This document shows, piece by piece, positions 34,333 through 42,726 of a DNA stretch of 64,000 bases. Every line of letters begins with the position of its first letter. Positions within the stretch are counted from its first letter, which is position 1. The translations under genes were made by a program, and so were the position numbers. The DNA is from JAWOLE01 sp035263845 (GTDB lineage: Bacteria; Acidobacteriota; Thermoanaerobaculia; UBA5066; Gp7-AA6), in the NCBI GenBank assembly GCA_035263845.1, contig DATFQY010000123.1:35222-99221 (forward strand), given 5' to 3'. The notes under the pieces were generated by a model. It was not told the origin of the DNA and did no database searches. It was given only the letters and a program-made list of their open reading frames with translations.

Positions 34333-36609
34333 TTACGGGTGCGGCAGCGGAAGCCGGCTCCGCAGGGCGAGGTAGTCCTCCTCGGAAAGAGGGCGAAGAA
34401 GCCGCAAAGGGATGGCGGAGAACCCTCCGGAAGGGGGCTGCCAGACGAGCCAGATCATCGACATGTATCCCTTCTTCACGTACCGGATCACGATGCGGTG
34501 TTCCCCGGGTGACAGGGTGATGGAGCCCCCGTGGGGCAGGTCGCTCTCGAAGTCGTGCGTCTCGATCACCTTCTGGTCGTCGATCAGCAGGACGGTCGGA
34601 CCGCTCGTGACCATTCGGAATCCGTACGCGCCGGCCTGCTCGACCTGCAGGTGCGCGGCCCAGTCGGCGGTAAAGGTTCCGGGGAGCGCTTCCTCTTCCC
34701 AGTGGAAGTGAAAGATGACCGCCGGCTCGCGCCGCACGATCTCCGGCTTCCCCCGCCACTCCTCGTTGGAGTAATAGGCGCCGAGGAGCCCCTCCTGGGC
34801 GGCCCGCGGGTCCGACGGGTGATCCAGGTCCTCGCGAGGCACGACGACGCTGACGAACATCGGCCGGCCGGCCGGATCCCGGTGTTCCTCGACGCGCGCG
34901 TGCGGATAGAGAGCCTGGAAGAGCGGAAAGAGCTCTCTCTGGAACGGCTCGAGCGCATAGACCGCCCCCTCCGTCTTTTTCCCGGGGTCCGACAGCGCGA
35001 GGGGGAGATCGTCGGAGAGCCGGAACCGCTTGTAGGGGAACTCTTTTCCGAGGCGGAAATTGAGGATTGGCGACCCGTAATAGAGCGGGCTGACCCGGAT
35101 CTCGTACCGGCCCCCGAACGGTTTGAGGAACGCCGCGAGGGCGTGATGTTCCGCCATGAACGCGGACCAGACGAGCGGATGGACGACCTGGATCCGGAAA
35201 TAGCGCCAGGCGTCCTGGTAAGCGCCGGCGACGCTCGCCGCGAGAAGCACCGCCGCCGCGAGCACGGCCCGCGCCTTTCCCGCGTTTTCCGCCGCGAGGG
35301 AGAACAGCCCCTGGAGGCCGCAACCGATCAGGAGATACACCGCCGGGATCGCACCGACCGCCCGGTGCGCCTGGGGCGCTTCGATCGTGAGAATGGCCGG
35401 AAGAAGCATCACGGCGAACCAGGCCAGCCAGAGACTCTGAGGCCACCGGAATCCTCGGCCCAGCGCGAAACCGAGGCCCAACGCGAGGGCGACTCCTTCG
35501 GCCGGATTCAGGAGCGGCGCATCCGGAATGTTGTGGCGCGGATTCCCGTCTCCTTGAAAGTTGAACATGAGCAGATGCGTGACGACGTTTCGCTCGAGGG
35601 CGGCGGCCACCGGCTGATCGTCCCCCTGGGCCCAGATCGCTACCGTGTTCGTGCGCTGAAAGAAATCTCCGGGGTTGCGGACGGCGAAGAACGCGAGCGG
35701 AGTGAGTACGACGACGCCGACCGCGACCGACCACGCCAGTCCCTTAAGGATCGGAACGAGCTCGGCTCGGAATCGGCTCCAGCCCGACCGTCCCGCGTAG
35801 CCCAGGACCGCCACGGCGAGAACGGCCGGAAACAGGTTGAACGAGTAGTAAGTCTGCAGGCCGATTCCGACGGTGAGTCCGAAGAGCACGTAATCGACCC
35901 GGCGCCGCCTCTCGACCGCCCTCCAGAGGAAGAGGACCGCGAGGACCTCCAGCAGCGGCCCGGTGATCGCGGCGGAGAAAACGACGCGCGAGAACGTGAT
36001 GTGCCACCGGGATCCCGCCAGGAGGATCGCGGTCGCGGCCGCCACCGGCCGGCGGAAGGCCCTGCGCGCCAGCAGGTAGAAGACGGGAAGCGTGATCGTC
36101 CCGAGGAGGGCGGCGACTCCTCGTACCGTTGCGAGGCCCTTCCCCGCGACGGCCAGGCCCGCGGCCAGCAGGTAAACGAAGAGGGCCGGCAATTGGATGT
36201 CTCGGATGAAGATGGGGCGATCCCCCGCGAGGATGTTTTCCGCGACGCGGTGGTATTCCACCTCGTCGAAAAAACCTCCGGGGGGCAGATGGTCGAGACC
36301 CGCGAAACGAACGAACCCCCCGCCGAGGGTCAGCACGACGAGGAACACGATCTCCACGGCGAGAAGCGGCGGCGCGGCACCCCGCGGCCCCATCGCTGTG
36401 CGAAGCGGGGGTAGAAAAGTCGCCGCGGCTGCAACCAGGATCCCGGCCACGATCCAGGGCAGGCCGCGGGCGAGGAGCAGCGCGCCCCACTGGATTTGCC
36501 CGAAGACGAGGAACACGATCCCGGTCAGCACCAGGGCCCCGCAGATCCACGGCTTCAGGATTCCGGGCTGCGAGCTGCCAGCGCCAGGGGAATCCGCCGT
36601 GCCTGCCAC
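34333..36609 (-). CDS. GT39-family glycosyltransferase with C-terminal PA14-like domain (paralogue)
   Basis: 758 residues from GTG 36609, the last gene of the DUF2298-dprE1-dprE2-methyltransferase operon (8 bp after the methyltransferase stop). Catalytic loop LPPGGFFDEVEYHRVAENIL; LLAGSRWHITFSR and GIGLQTYYSFNLFP are shared with the 16925-19168 protein. About twelve TM helices, then a periplasmic part with the PA14-like sandwich at ~626-758 (FTADWAAHLQVEQAGAYGF, TVLLIDDQKVIE, GEHRIVIRYVKKGY, VWQPPSGG). Operon membership makes it the best candidate in the window for using the polyprenyl-phosphoryl pentose that the DprE1/DprE2 pair would make. That link is inference; GT39 members are known with hexose donors. 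Confidence 0.86.
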   Translation of the reverse strand: MAGTADSPGAGSSQPGILKPWICGALVLTGIVFLVFGQIQWGALLLARGLPWIVAGILVAAAATFLPPLRTAMGPRGAAPPLLAVEIVFLVVLTLGGGFVRFAGLDHLPPGGFFDEVEYHRVAENILAGDRPIFIRDIQLPALFVYLLAAGLAVAGKGLATVRGVAALLGTITLPVFYLLARRAFRRPVAAATAILLAGSRWHITFSRVVFSAAITGPLLEVLAVLFLWRAVERRRRVDYVLFGLTVGIGLQTYYSFNLFPAVLAVAVLGYAGRSGWSRFRAELVPILKGLAWSVAVGVVVLTPLAFFAVRNPGDFFQRTNTVAIWAQGDDQPVAAALERNVVTHLLMFNFQGDGNPRHNIPDAPLLNPAEGVALALGLGFALGRGFRWPQSLWLAWFAVMLLPAILTIEAPQAHRAVGAIPAVYLLIGCGLQGLFSLAAENAGKARAVLAAAVLLAASVAGAYQDAWRYFRIQVVHPLVWSAFMAEHHALAAFLKPFGGRYEIRVSPLYYGSPILNFRLGKEFPYKRFRLSDDLPLALSDPGKKTEGAVYALEPFQRELFPLFQALYPHARVEEHRDPAGRPMFVSVVVPREDLDHPSDPRAAQEGLLGAYYSNEEWRGKPEIVRREPAVIFHFHWEEEALPGTFTADWAAHLQVEQAGAYGFRMVTSGPTVLLIDDQKVIETHDFESDLPHGGSITLSPGEHRIVIRYVKKGYMSMIWLVWQPPSGGFSAIPLRLLRPLSEEDYLALRSRLPLPHP

Positions 36610-36617
36610 GAGGGCGC

Positions 36618-37586
36618 CTACTCTCCGCCGGTGCGGCGCGCGTAAACCTCGATGGTGCCGCCGCGTCGAAGGAGGACTTCGAGGATCGTCAGGGCGAAGC
36701 TCGCCGAGACGACGGGCGGCAGGACGCCGACCGTCAGGAGCGACTGGACGGGGGCTTCCAGGAGCGGGCTCTTGAGCGACCGCGCGCTGGGGTTCTTCAG
36801 CAGGTCGTAGAGAAGGTTGAAGCGGAAGCCCATGCGGTTGAGGATGCTCTGAATCCAGCCGTAGGGGTTGTACTCGATCGAGAGGTGGCTGATGTCCGCG
36901 ACCGAGAAGCCCGCGGACTTCAGCATCCGTTTGAGGACCTTCACGCCGAAGTGGTGGTAGTGGCGGGGCACGTCGAGGTGAAACCAGTGACGGCCGGAGA
37001 AGCCCGCCTGGAGGCTCTCGAAGTTCGGGACCGCGACGACGAGGAGTCCTCCGGGCCGCAGGATCTGGTGCGCCTTCGCCAGGGCCTCCGCGGGGTCCGG
37101 GACGTGCTCGAGGACGTGCCAGAGTACGACCGCGTCGAAGGACTCCGGCTCGTAGGGGCTGTCGGTCAGGCTGCCGACGAAGACCGGGATGCCGAGCTCC
37201 TCGCGCGCGTGGCGGGCCGCGGTCTCCGAGAACTCCAGCCCGTGGGCCTCCCAGCCGCGCTCCCGCATCAGCGCCGGGAGGATGCCGCGGCCGCAGCCGA
37301 CGTCGAGCATCTTTCCCTTCGAGACGAACCTCTCGATCGCCTTTGCCCGCCGGTCCCGGAAGTAGGGGATCATCCCCTCCAGGACCGAGTTGAAGCGTCG
37401 GTTGCCCTCGCCGTAGTAGCTGGGCGGGTACCAGCGGCCGATCCCGGCGGGCGCGACGGGCGGAGAGGTCGCGACGAGCCCGCAGCTTTCGCACCGGACC
37501 AGTGAGAAGTCTTCGGTGACCTCGAGGAACGGTTCCGGAAGTCCGGCGCCGCAGAGCCGGCAGCGCGGGGCAGGCGGCTCCATCAT
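36618..37586 (-). CDS. Class I SAM-dependent methyltransferase with N-terminal zinc ribbon
   Basis: 322 residues, starting at ATG 37586 (a second ATG follows at once), 2 bp after the stop of the DprE2-like gene. CRLCGAGLPEP...VRCESCGLVA is a zinc ribbon. Motif I is MLDVGCGRGILPALM; HGLEFSETAARHA and VVLWHVLEHVPDPAEALA follow, then LRPGGLLVVAVPNFESLQ. Hydrophobic segments near the C-terminus (SLLTVGVLPPVVSASFALTI) suggest membrane contact, unusual for this family. The product most likely methylates a lipid-linked sugar or glycan end in the same pathway; the target is unknown. Confidence 0.85.
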   Translation of the reverse strand: MMEPPAPRCRLCGAGLPEPFLEVTEDFSLVRCESCGLVATSPPVAPAGIGRWYPPSYYGEGNRRFNSVLEGMIPYFRDRRAKAIERFVSKGKMLDVGCGRGILPALMRERGWEAHGLEFSETAARHAREELGIPVFVGSLTDSPYEPESFDAVVLWHVLEHVPDPAEALAKAHQILRPGGLLVVAVPNFESLQAGFSGRHWFHLDVPRHYHHFGVKVLKRMLKSAGFSVADISHLSIEYNPYGWIQSILNRMGFRFNLLYDLLKNPSARSLKSPLLEAPVQSLLTVGVLPPVVSASFALTILEVLLRRGGTIEVYARRTGGE

Positions 37587-37588
37587 GC

Positions 37589-38347
37589 TCAGAGGCGCAT
37601 TCTCTTGAAGATCCTCTCGGGCAACAACCGGATCGCGAGCATCACGAACCGCCAGAACCCCGGCACGTACGCCTGGTCCTTCCCCTTCTCGATGGCCGCG
37701 ACGATGCGCTTCGCAGCGGCCTGCGGGGAAGCGACGAGGAACATTCCCGGCCTTCCGAAGGTCATCGCGGTGTCCACGAAGCCCGGCTTGATCGTGATGA
37801 CGCGCACGCCCGATCGGAAGAGCCGGTTGCGCAGCCCCTGGAGGAACACGGTCAGGCCGGCCTTGGCCGCGCCGTAGACGTAGTTGCTCTGCCGTCCGCG
37901 GTCTCCTGCGACCGAAGAGAGCGCGCAGAGGAAGCCCGAGCGCCTCTCCTCGAAGTGATTGGCGAGGAGCGAGAGGATCGAGACGGCGCCCGTGAAGTTC
38001 GTGTCGAGGATCCGCTTCGCCTCGGACGGATCGGCCTGCGCTTCCTCCTGGTCTCCGAGCGCCCCGAAGCAGAGAACGGCCCCGGCGAGCGAGTCCGAGG
38101 AGGCCTCGCGGGACTCGCGGAGGAAGGCCTCGTGGGTGTCGGTCGCGAGCGCGTCGAAGAAGAGGGCTTTCGCCGGCACGCCGTGGCGGACGCGGGCATC
38201 GGTCGCGATCCGCTCGAGCTCCCCCATGTCTCTTCCGGCGAGCTGGAGCCCGTAACCGCGCTCCGCGAGCTCCAGCGCGATCGCCCGCGCGATCGCCGAC
38301 CCCGCCCCCAGGACGAGGACCGTGCCTCCTGATTCTCCGGCCTTCAT
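37589..38347 (-). CDS. dprE2: DprE2-like short-chain dehydrogenase (polyprenyl-phosphoryl-2-keto-pentose reductase)
   Basis: 252 residues from ATG 38347, overlapping the DprE1-like stop by ATGA. It is a short-chain dehydrogenase: VLVLGAGSAIARAIALEL is the NAD(P)-binding loop, CALSSVAGDRGRQSNYVYG holds the catalytic Ser and Tyr with AAKAG supplying the Lys, and ITIKPGFVDTAM follows. In mycobacteria DprE2 reduces the 2-keto intermediate released by DprE1 to polyprenyl-phosphoryl-arabinose, using NADH. The identification rests on this fold together with direct coupling to the DprE1-like gene; SDR sequence alone would not settle the substrate. Confidence 0.85.
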   Translation of the reverse strand: MKAGESGGTVLVLGAGSAIARAIALELAERGYGLQLAGRDMGELERIATDARVRHGVPAKALFFDALATDTHEAFLRESREASSDSLAGAVLCFGALGDQEEAQADPSEAKRILDTNFTGAVSILSLLANHFEERRSGFLCALSSVAGDRGRQSNYVYGAAKAGLTVFLQGLRNRLFRSGVRVITIKPGFVDTAMTFGRPGMFLVASPQAAAKRIVAAIEKGKDQAYVPGFWRFVMLAIRLLPERIFKRMRL

Positions 38348-39705
38348 CCCTCGACGATCCCCAGCCGCCGCGCCTGCGAGGACGACAGCTTGTTCTCGGG
38401 ATCGAGCCTCGCCTTGATCTCCCGAAATTCGCGCAGCCTTGGGTACATCGCCGCGAACGTCGAGGCGGTCGTGGCGGCGTCCTTGGCGAGGTAGAGCCGG
38501 CCGCCGTGATCGAGCACCAGCCTGTCCAGGTCGCGCAGGAAGTCCACGAGCCCGTTGGACACCGGGATGTCCAGCGCAAGCGTGTATCCCGGGAAAGGAA
38601 ACGACAGGAGTCCCCGGCTCGCCGCCCCGAAACGCTTCAGGACGCCGAGGAACGAGGCGCGGCCCGAAGCGCTGACGCGGTCCAGCAGGTTCGCCAGCGC
38701 CGCCCGCCCCGTCTCCGGCGGGAAGGCCACCTGGTACTGGACGAACCCCCGTCCTCCGTACATCCGGTTCCAGTGCTTGATCGAATCGAGCGGGTAGAAG
38801 AACTTGTCGATGTCGGCGAGCTGCCTCGGGGCCGTCCTGTGCACGGCGTAGAAGAGGGTGTTGAACGCGCCGACCGTCCATGGATTCAGGAGCCCTCCGG
38901 GGAAATCGAAGGGGAGGACCCGGCCGCCGCGTCTCGGGAGGGCGAGAGGATCCCGCGCGCCGTTACGCAGGTCGGTCCTCTTCGCCGGGTTCGCGCGCAT
39001 CAGGACGGAGCGCCCCAGGGCGCTGCCCCGGGCGAGGCAGTCGATCCAGGCGACCGAGTACTCGTAGAGGTGGTCGGACTCGTCCATCGCCGCGACCGCG
39101 CTCTCCAGGTCGGGGCACTTCTGGAAGTCCACGAGGACGTGCGCGGTCTCGACCGGGACGAGGCGCAGGCGCGCGCTTCGGAGGAAGCCGGTCAGGCCGG
39201 CGCCGCCGACGGTCGCGTCGAAGATATCCGCGTTCTTCCGAGGCGAGCACTCCAGGATCTCGCCGCCGGGCGTCTGGAGGCGAAAGCTCTCGACGAAGTT
39301 CGAGATGGACCCGACCCGGTGATGGTTCTTCCCGTGGACGTCGTGCGCGATCGCGCCCCCCAGCGTGACGAACTTCGTCCCGGGCGTGACCGGCAGGAAG
39401 AAGCCGCGGGGGAGGAAGATCTCGAGGATTTCGGCGAGCGTCGCGCCCGCCTCCGCATCGAGCACGCCGGTCTCGGCGTCGAAGTCGAGGAAGCGATTGA
39501 GCCTCTCGAAGGAGATCACTCCGGCGCCGCCGTTCAGCGACGCGTCGCCGTAGCTCCGACCGACCCCGCGCGCGATGTAGGTCGGCTCGCCGCCAGACTC
39601 CAGGATCTCGGCGATGCTCGCCGTCCTCTCCGGGCGGAACACCCGGCACTCCTCGACGGGGAAGCGTCCCCACCCCGACAGGGGGCTGACGAAGGAGGGC
39701 TCCAC
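38344..39705 (-). CDS. dprE1: DprE1-like FAD oxidoreductase (polyprenyl-phosphoryl-ribose 2-oxidase)
   Basis: 453 residues from GTG 39705, 14 bp after the DUF2298 stop; mycobacterial DprE1 is 461. The FAD-binding (VAO/PCMH) domain shows YIARGVGRSYGDASLNGG and LPVTPGTKFVTLGGAIAHD followed by VHGKNHHRVGS (~126), the segment that holds His132 of the mycobacterial enzyme. The C-terminal substrate domain contains FPGYTLALDIP and GGRLYLAKDA. Aligned with Mycobacterium DprE1 from memory, the benzothiazinone-reactive Cys387 is Ala377 here, while the active-site Lys418 is kept as Lys408 at the same 31-residue distance. It should oxidise C2 of a polyprenyl-phosphoryl ribofuranose; DprE2 next door completes the epimerisation to arabinose. 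Confidence 0.88.
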   Translation of the reverse strand: MEPSFVSPLSGWGRFPVEECRVFRPERTASIAEILESGGEPTYIARGVGRSYGDASLNGGAGVISFERLNRFLDFDAETGVLDAEAGATLAEILEIFLPRGFFLPVTPGTKFVTLGGAIAHDVHGKNHHRVGSISNFVESFRLQTPGGEILECSPRKNADIFDATVGGAGLTGFLRSARLRLVPVETAHVLVDFQKCPDLESAVAAMDESDHLYEYSVAWIDCLARGSALGRSVLMRANPAKRTDLRNGARDPLALPRRGGRVLPFDFPGGLLNPWTVGAFNTLFYAVHRTAPRQLADIDKFFYPLDSIKHWNRMYGGRGFVQYQVAFPPETGRAALANLLDRVSASGRASFLGVLKRFGAASRGLLSFPFPGYTLALDIPVSNGLVDFLRDLDRLVLDHGGRLYLAKDAATTASTFAAMYPRLREFREIKARLDPENKLSSSQARRLGIVEG

Positions 39706-39719
39706 GGCCGGCGCTGCCT

Positions 39720-41927
39720 TCAGCGGGCCCCGATGACCCGGTAGATCGCGGTCTGGCCGGGGAAGACGAGCTCGAGAAACGGCCGGGTGCCGGGGTCGGG
39801 AGCGCCGGGATAGGTCCGCCGCTCCATGTCGCCCCAGACGACGTACTTGACCCCGTATCGCGCGATGACGGCCTGCGCGGCGGCGGCGTCGAGAGCGGTG
39901 TAGAAGGAGCGGACCGCCCCGCCGCGCTGCGCGATCTCGGGGTCGTTGGACCGCCAGAGCCCTTCGTGGTTGGCCCAGCCCAGGACCGTTGGTAGCCCGG
40001 TGTGCGAGGAGATCCGGGCGAGCTCGGAGTAGGGATCGCCGGTCGCCTCGAGGAGGACGGAGCCGGCGGAGGCGTGCTGGGAGAGCCACTCGATTGCCGC
40101 CTTGTCGGCGGAGCTGCGGCGGTTCAGGGCGATCCGCAGGTCCAGCGACGGCGAGCCCTCCTGCTGGCGCAGGCGCGACGCCGCCGCCTCGACCGGGTAG
40201 AAGAGGGACACCGCGGCGGCGACGGCCAGGGCGAAGCGGGGCAGCCAGCCGGCCAGCCTGCGCTGCCTCCAGACTCGCTCGCCGAAGACGGCGGCGCCGA
40301 CGGCGAGGAGCGGCCACGCCTGGTGGTAGAACTTGAAGATCGTGTTCATCCGCTGGAGCTGCTCGCCGTAGTTGTCCTTGAAGTAGATGAACTCGCACCC
40401 CGCGATCATCCCGACGGCGAGCACGATCAGGAACGAGGTGAAGACGTCGTCGGGGTCCCCCTCGGGCGACCGCAGGGCCCGGTAGGCTACGATGACCGCG
40501 ATCGCGGCCAGCGGAAGCAGCGCCATCAGCGCCGGGGCCCTGGTCAGGAAGGCCGCGACGAGGCAGCCGAATCCGAAGAGCGCGAGGAAGAGGTCGGAGC
40601 TCTTCCGCGATTCTTCTTTGGTGCCCGCCGCGACGGCGAAGATGAGGCCGGCGTAGCAGGCCGCGAACAGGAAGCCCCAGACCCCGAGGAACTCCAGGAG
40701 GTCCGAGCGCTGCGTGGCGCGCGCCAGCCCCTGCGTCTGGAGCGCGTAGGAGCGCGAGTAGGGGTACCAGAGGACGAGCGACAGGAGCAGGACTCCGGCG
40801 CCGACGAGCGCTCCCCATAGCGCGTCCCCGAGGGGAGGGATCCGGCGGGCCTGCGTTGTGCGCAGGACGCCGGCCACGACGAGGAGGATCGCCATCGCGG
40901 GAAGCAGCCAGTTGTTGGCGGCCCGCGCGGTCCCGGCCAGAAGCGCGACGACAAAGGGCGGCCACCATCTTCCCAGGAACTCCGCGGCCTTCGCCGACAG
41001 GGGAAGCTTCTTCCGCGCGGCGGCAGCATCGGCATCGGCCGCGCCGGCGGCGGGAATCGCGATGTAGCGGTGCGCCGCGGCGAAGACGGCGATCGAGAAG
41101 GGGAACGCCAGGAGGTGCGGGTGCAGGTCGGCGTGGAAGAACGTGAAGAACGGGAACTCGTTGATCGTGTTGCCCGAGGCGATGACTCGCGAGGCGTGCC
41201 AGTAGTCGAAGTCGCGGATGAACGGCGCGTGCCACGCGTCGAGCGCGCCCGTGACGTTGCCCGCGAAGACCGCACCGATCCCCGCCCAGATTCCCGCGAG
41301 CGACCTTCCTCCGGAGAGGCGCAGCGCCAGGCAAGCCGCCGAGACGAAGGTGTAGCCGGCGAAGGTCGCGACCGAGAGGTTGTACGAGACGAAGCTCGGC
41401 ACCTGGGCGAGCTTGGCCAGCACCGCGGCGAGGAGGTAGCCCCAATAGTAGTAGTTGATCGTGTGCCCGGACATCCAGGGGTCGGTCGGGGGCATCGCGC
41501 CGAACCGGGAGAGGGAGTTGAAGAACGCGAGGTCCATGAACTTCTCGGCGCCGAGGACCTCCGGTACCGCGGCCCGGATGCCGAGGAAGATTGCCGTCGG
41601 GACCCAGAAGAGGAGCGCCGCCCGCCTCTCCTCGGCCCCCCAGTAGCGTTCCGCGGCGGCGCCCTGCCGCTTCCGCGCCGCGCGCCGCGCGAGGTACGAG
41701 GCGATCGCCACGATCGCCAGGGCGAGCAGGAGGGTCCCGCGCTCGAACCCAACGCTCTTCGACAGCGACAGGGCCCAACCAATGTAGGCCACCAGCGCGA
41801 GCCCGAACGGACGCGACAGCAGGGCCGCGTCCCGGCGGTTGTCGAAGAAGACCCGCAGCAGCGGAAGGCAAGCCAGGCCCAGCACCTCCACGGTGAGGAC
41901 CCACATGAGGATGTCGCGCACGAGCAT
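39720..41927 (-). CDS. DUF2298 (YYY-type) GT-C-like membrane protein, no propeller
   Basis: About 735 residues with roughly a dozen TM helices. DUF2298 marks: AEKFMDLAFFNSLSRFG, MPPTDPWMSGHTINYYYWGY, NTINEFPFFTFFHADLHPHL. It lacks the propeller seen on the other DUF2298 protein at 10818-14096. ATG 41927 is given, but GTG 41921 may be the real start because TACACT then lies 8 nt upstream, as in other leaderless genes here; it would shorten the protein by two residues. First gene of a five-gene operon with dprE1, dprE2, a methyltransferase and a GT39-PA14 gene, so it may transfer the pentose made by the next two. The biochemical activity of DUF2298 proteins is not established as far as I know. 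Confidence 0.83.
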   Translation of the reverse strand: MLVRDILMWVLTVEVLGLACLPLLRVFFDNRRDAALLSRPFGLALVAYIGWALSLSKSVGFERGTLLLALAIVAIASYLARRAARKRQGAAAERYWGAEERRAALLFWVPTAIFLGIRAAVPEVLGAEKFMDLAFFNSLSRFGAMPPTDPWMSGHTINYYYWGYLLAAVLAKLAQVPSFVSYNLSVATFAGYTFVSAACLALRLSGGRSLAGIWAGIGAVFAGNVTGALDAWHAPFIRDFDYWHASRVIASGNTINEFPFFTFFHADLHPHLLAFPFSIAVFAAAHRYIAIPAAGAADADAAAARKKLPLSAKAAEFLGRWWPPFVVALLAGTARAANNWLLPAMAILLVVAGVLRTTQARRIPPLGDALWGALVGAGVLLLSLVLWYPYSRSYALQTQGLARATQRSDLLEFLGVWGFLFAACYAGLIFAVAAGTKEESRKSSDLFLALFGFGCLVAAFLTRAPALMALLPLAAIAVIVAYRALRSPEGDPDDVFTSFLIVLAVGMIAGCEFIYFKDNYGEQLQRMNTIFKFYHQAWPLLAVGAAVFGERVWRQRRLAGWLPRFALAVAAAVSLFYPVEAAASRLRQQEGSPSLDLRIALNRRSSADKAAIEWLSQHASAGSVLLEATGDPYSELARISSHTGLPTVLGWANHEGLWRSNDPEIAQRGGAVRSFYTALDAAAAQAVIARYGVKYVVWGDMERRTYPGAPDPGTRPFLELVFPGQTAIYRVIGAR

Positions 41928-41929
41928 TC

Positions 41930-41935
41930 AGTGTA
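41930..41935 (-). promoter_or_regulatory. -10 element of the dprE1/dprE2 operon
   Basis: TACACT on the minus strand, 2 nt before ATG 41927 and 8 nt before in-frame GTG 41921. It suggests a leaderless transcript starting near the GTG. The divergent phosphoesterase gene has its own leadered start with GGAAGAGG. Confidence 0.5.
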
Positions 41936-42011
41936 ACAGCCGCCGCGGAACGGTTTATCGTTGGCGCGGCGGGCCGGGAGGGGCACCGGCCTTGCACGGA
42001 AGAGGTAGCCG

Positions 42012-42722
42012 ATGGCGCTCAAGGAATACCGGGCCAAGCGTCGCTTCGATGTCACCGCGGAGCCGGCGGGTGACGAGAAGGTCGCCGCGGCTCGCCGCAA
42101 GTCCCTGATCTTCGTTGTCCAGAAGCACCGGGCTACGGCACTCCACTACGACTTCCGGCTGGAGTGGAAGGGGGTGCTCCTCTCCTGGGCGGTGCCCAAG
42201 GGGCCGTCGCTCAACCCCGCCGACAAGCGGTTGGCGATGCACGTGGAGGACCATCCCATCGAGTATGCGAAGTTCGAGGGGATCATCCCGGAAGGGGAGT
42301 ACGGCGGCGGCACCGTCATGATCTGGGACAACGGCAACTGGGCCCCCGAGTCGCCGGACGTGGACGCGGCGCTGAAGAAGGGGGACCTGAAGTTCGCCCT
42401 GAACGGAAAGAAGCTAAAAGGGTCCTTCGTCCTGGTGCGCACGAGGGGGCGCTACCAGGGGGGCAAGACCGGCTGGCTCCTCATCAAGCACCGCGACGAG
42501 TTCGCGACGACCGGGGACATCGCGGAAGAGGAGCCGCGCTCGGTCGTCTCGAACCGGCTCTTGATCGAGATCGCGCGCGACGAGGGCGGCAACATGGAGA
42601 AGGCCGCGACCGGCGATCCGCCCGGCCTGCTCCAGAAGCTGCTCAAGAACCCGAAGCTGATCACGCCCGCCAAGAAGACGAAGAAGAAAGCAGTCTGGCA
42701 CTCCAAGCAGAAAGCCTCCTGA
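42012..42722 (+). CDS. LigD-type 3'-phosphoesterase, stand-alone
   Basis: 236 residues, ATG 42012 preceded by GGAAGAGG. FVVQKHRATALHYDFRLEW is the phosphoesterase signature; His39, His45, Asp47, Arg49 and His81 line up with the metal-site residues of the Pseudomonas LigD domain (His42, His48, Asp50, Arg52, His84, from memory). GIIPEGEYGGGTV and GWLLIKHRDEFA complete the domain. It removes 3'-phosphate and 3'-ribonucleotide ends before ligation in bacterial NHEJ. The C-terminal ~60 residues are basic. The ligase gene begins 4 bp after its stop, so the two are co-transcribed. Confidence 0.93.
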   Translation: MALKEYRAKRRFDVTAEPAGDEKVAAARRKSLIFVVQKHRATALHYDFRLEWKGVLLSWAVPKGPSLNPADKRLAMHVEDHPIEYAKFEGIIPEGEYGGGTVMIWDNGNWAPESPDVDAALKKGDLKFALNGKKLKGSFVLVRTRGRYQGGKTGWLLIKHRDEFATTGDIAEEEPRSVVSNRLLIEIARDEGGNMEKAATGDPPGLLQKLLKNPKLITPAKKTKKKAVWHSKQKAS

Positions 42723-42726
42723 GGGC

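Noticed and set aside
5201..41927. Recently acquired genomic island with mobile elements
   Set aside because: I see no integrase, transposase, tRNA gene or attachment repeats at the borders, and base use looks like the flanks. Only the split of ku from the LigD genes hints at insertion.
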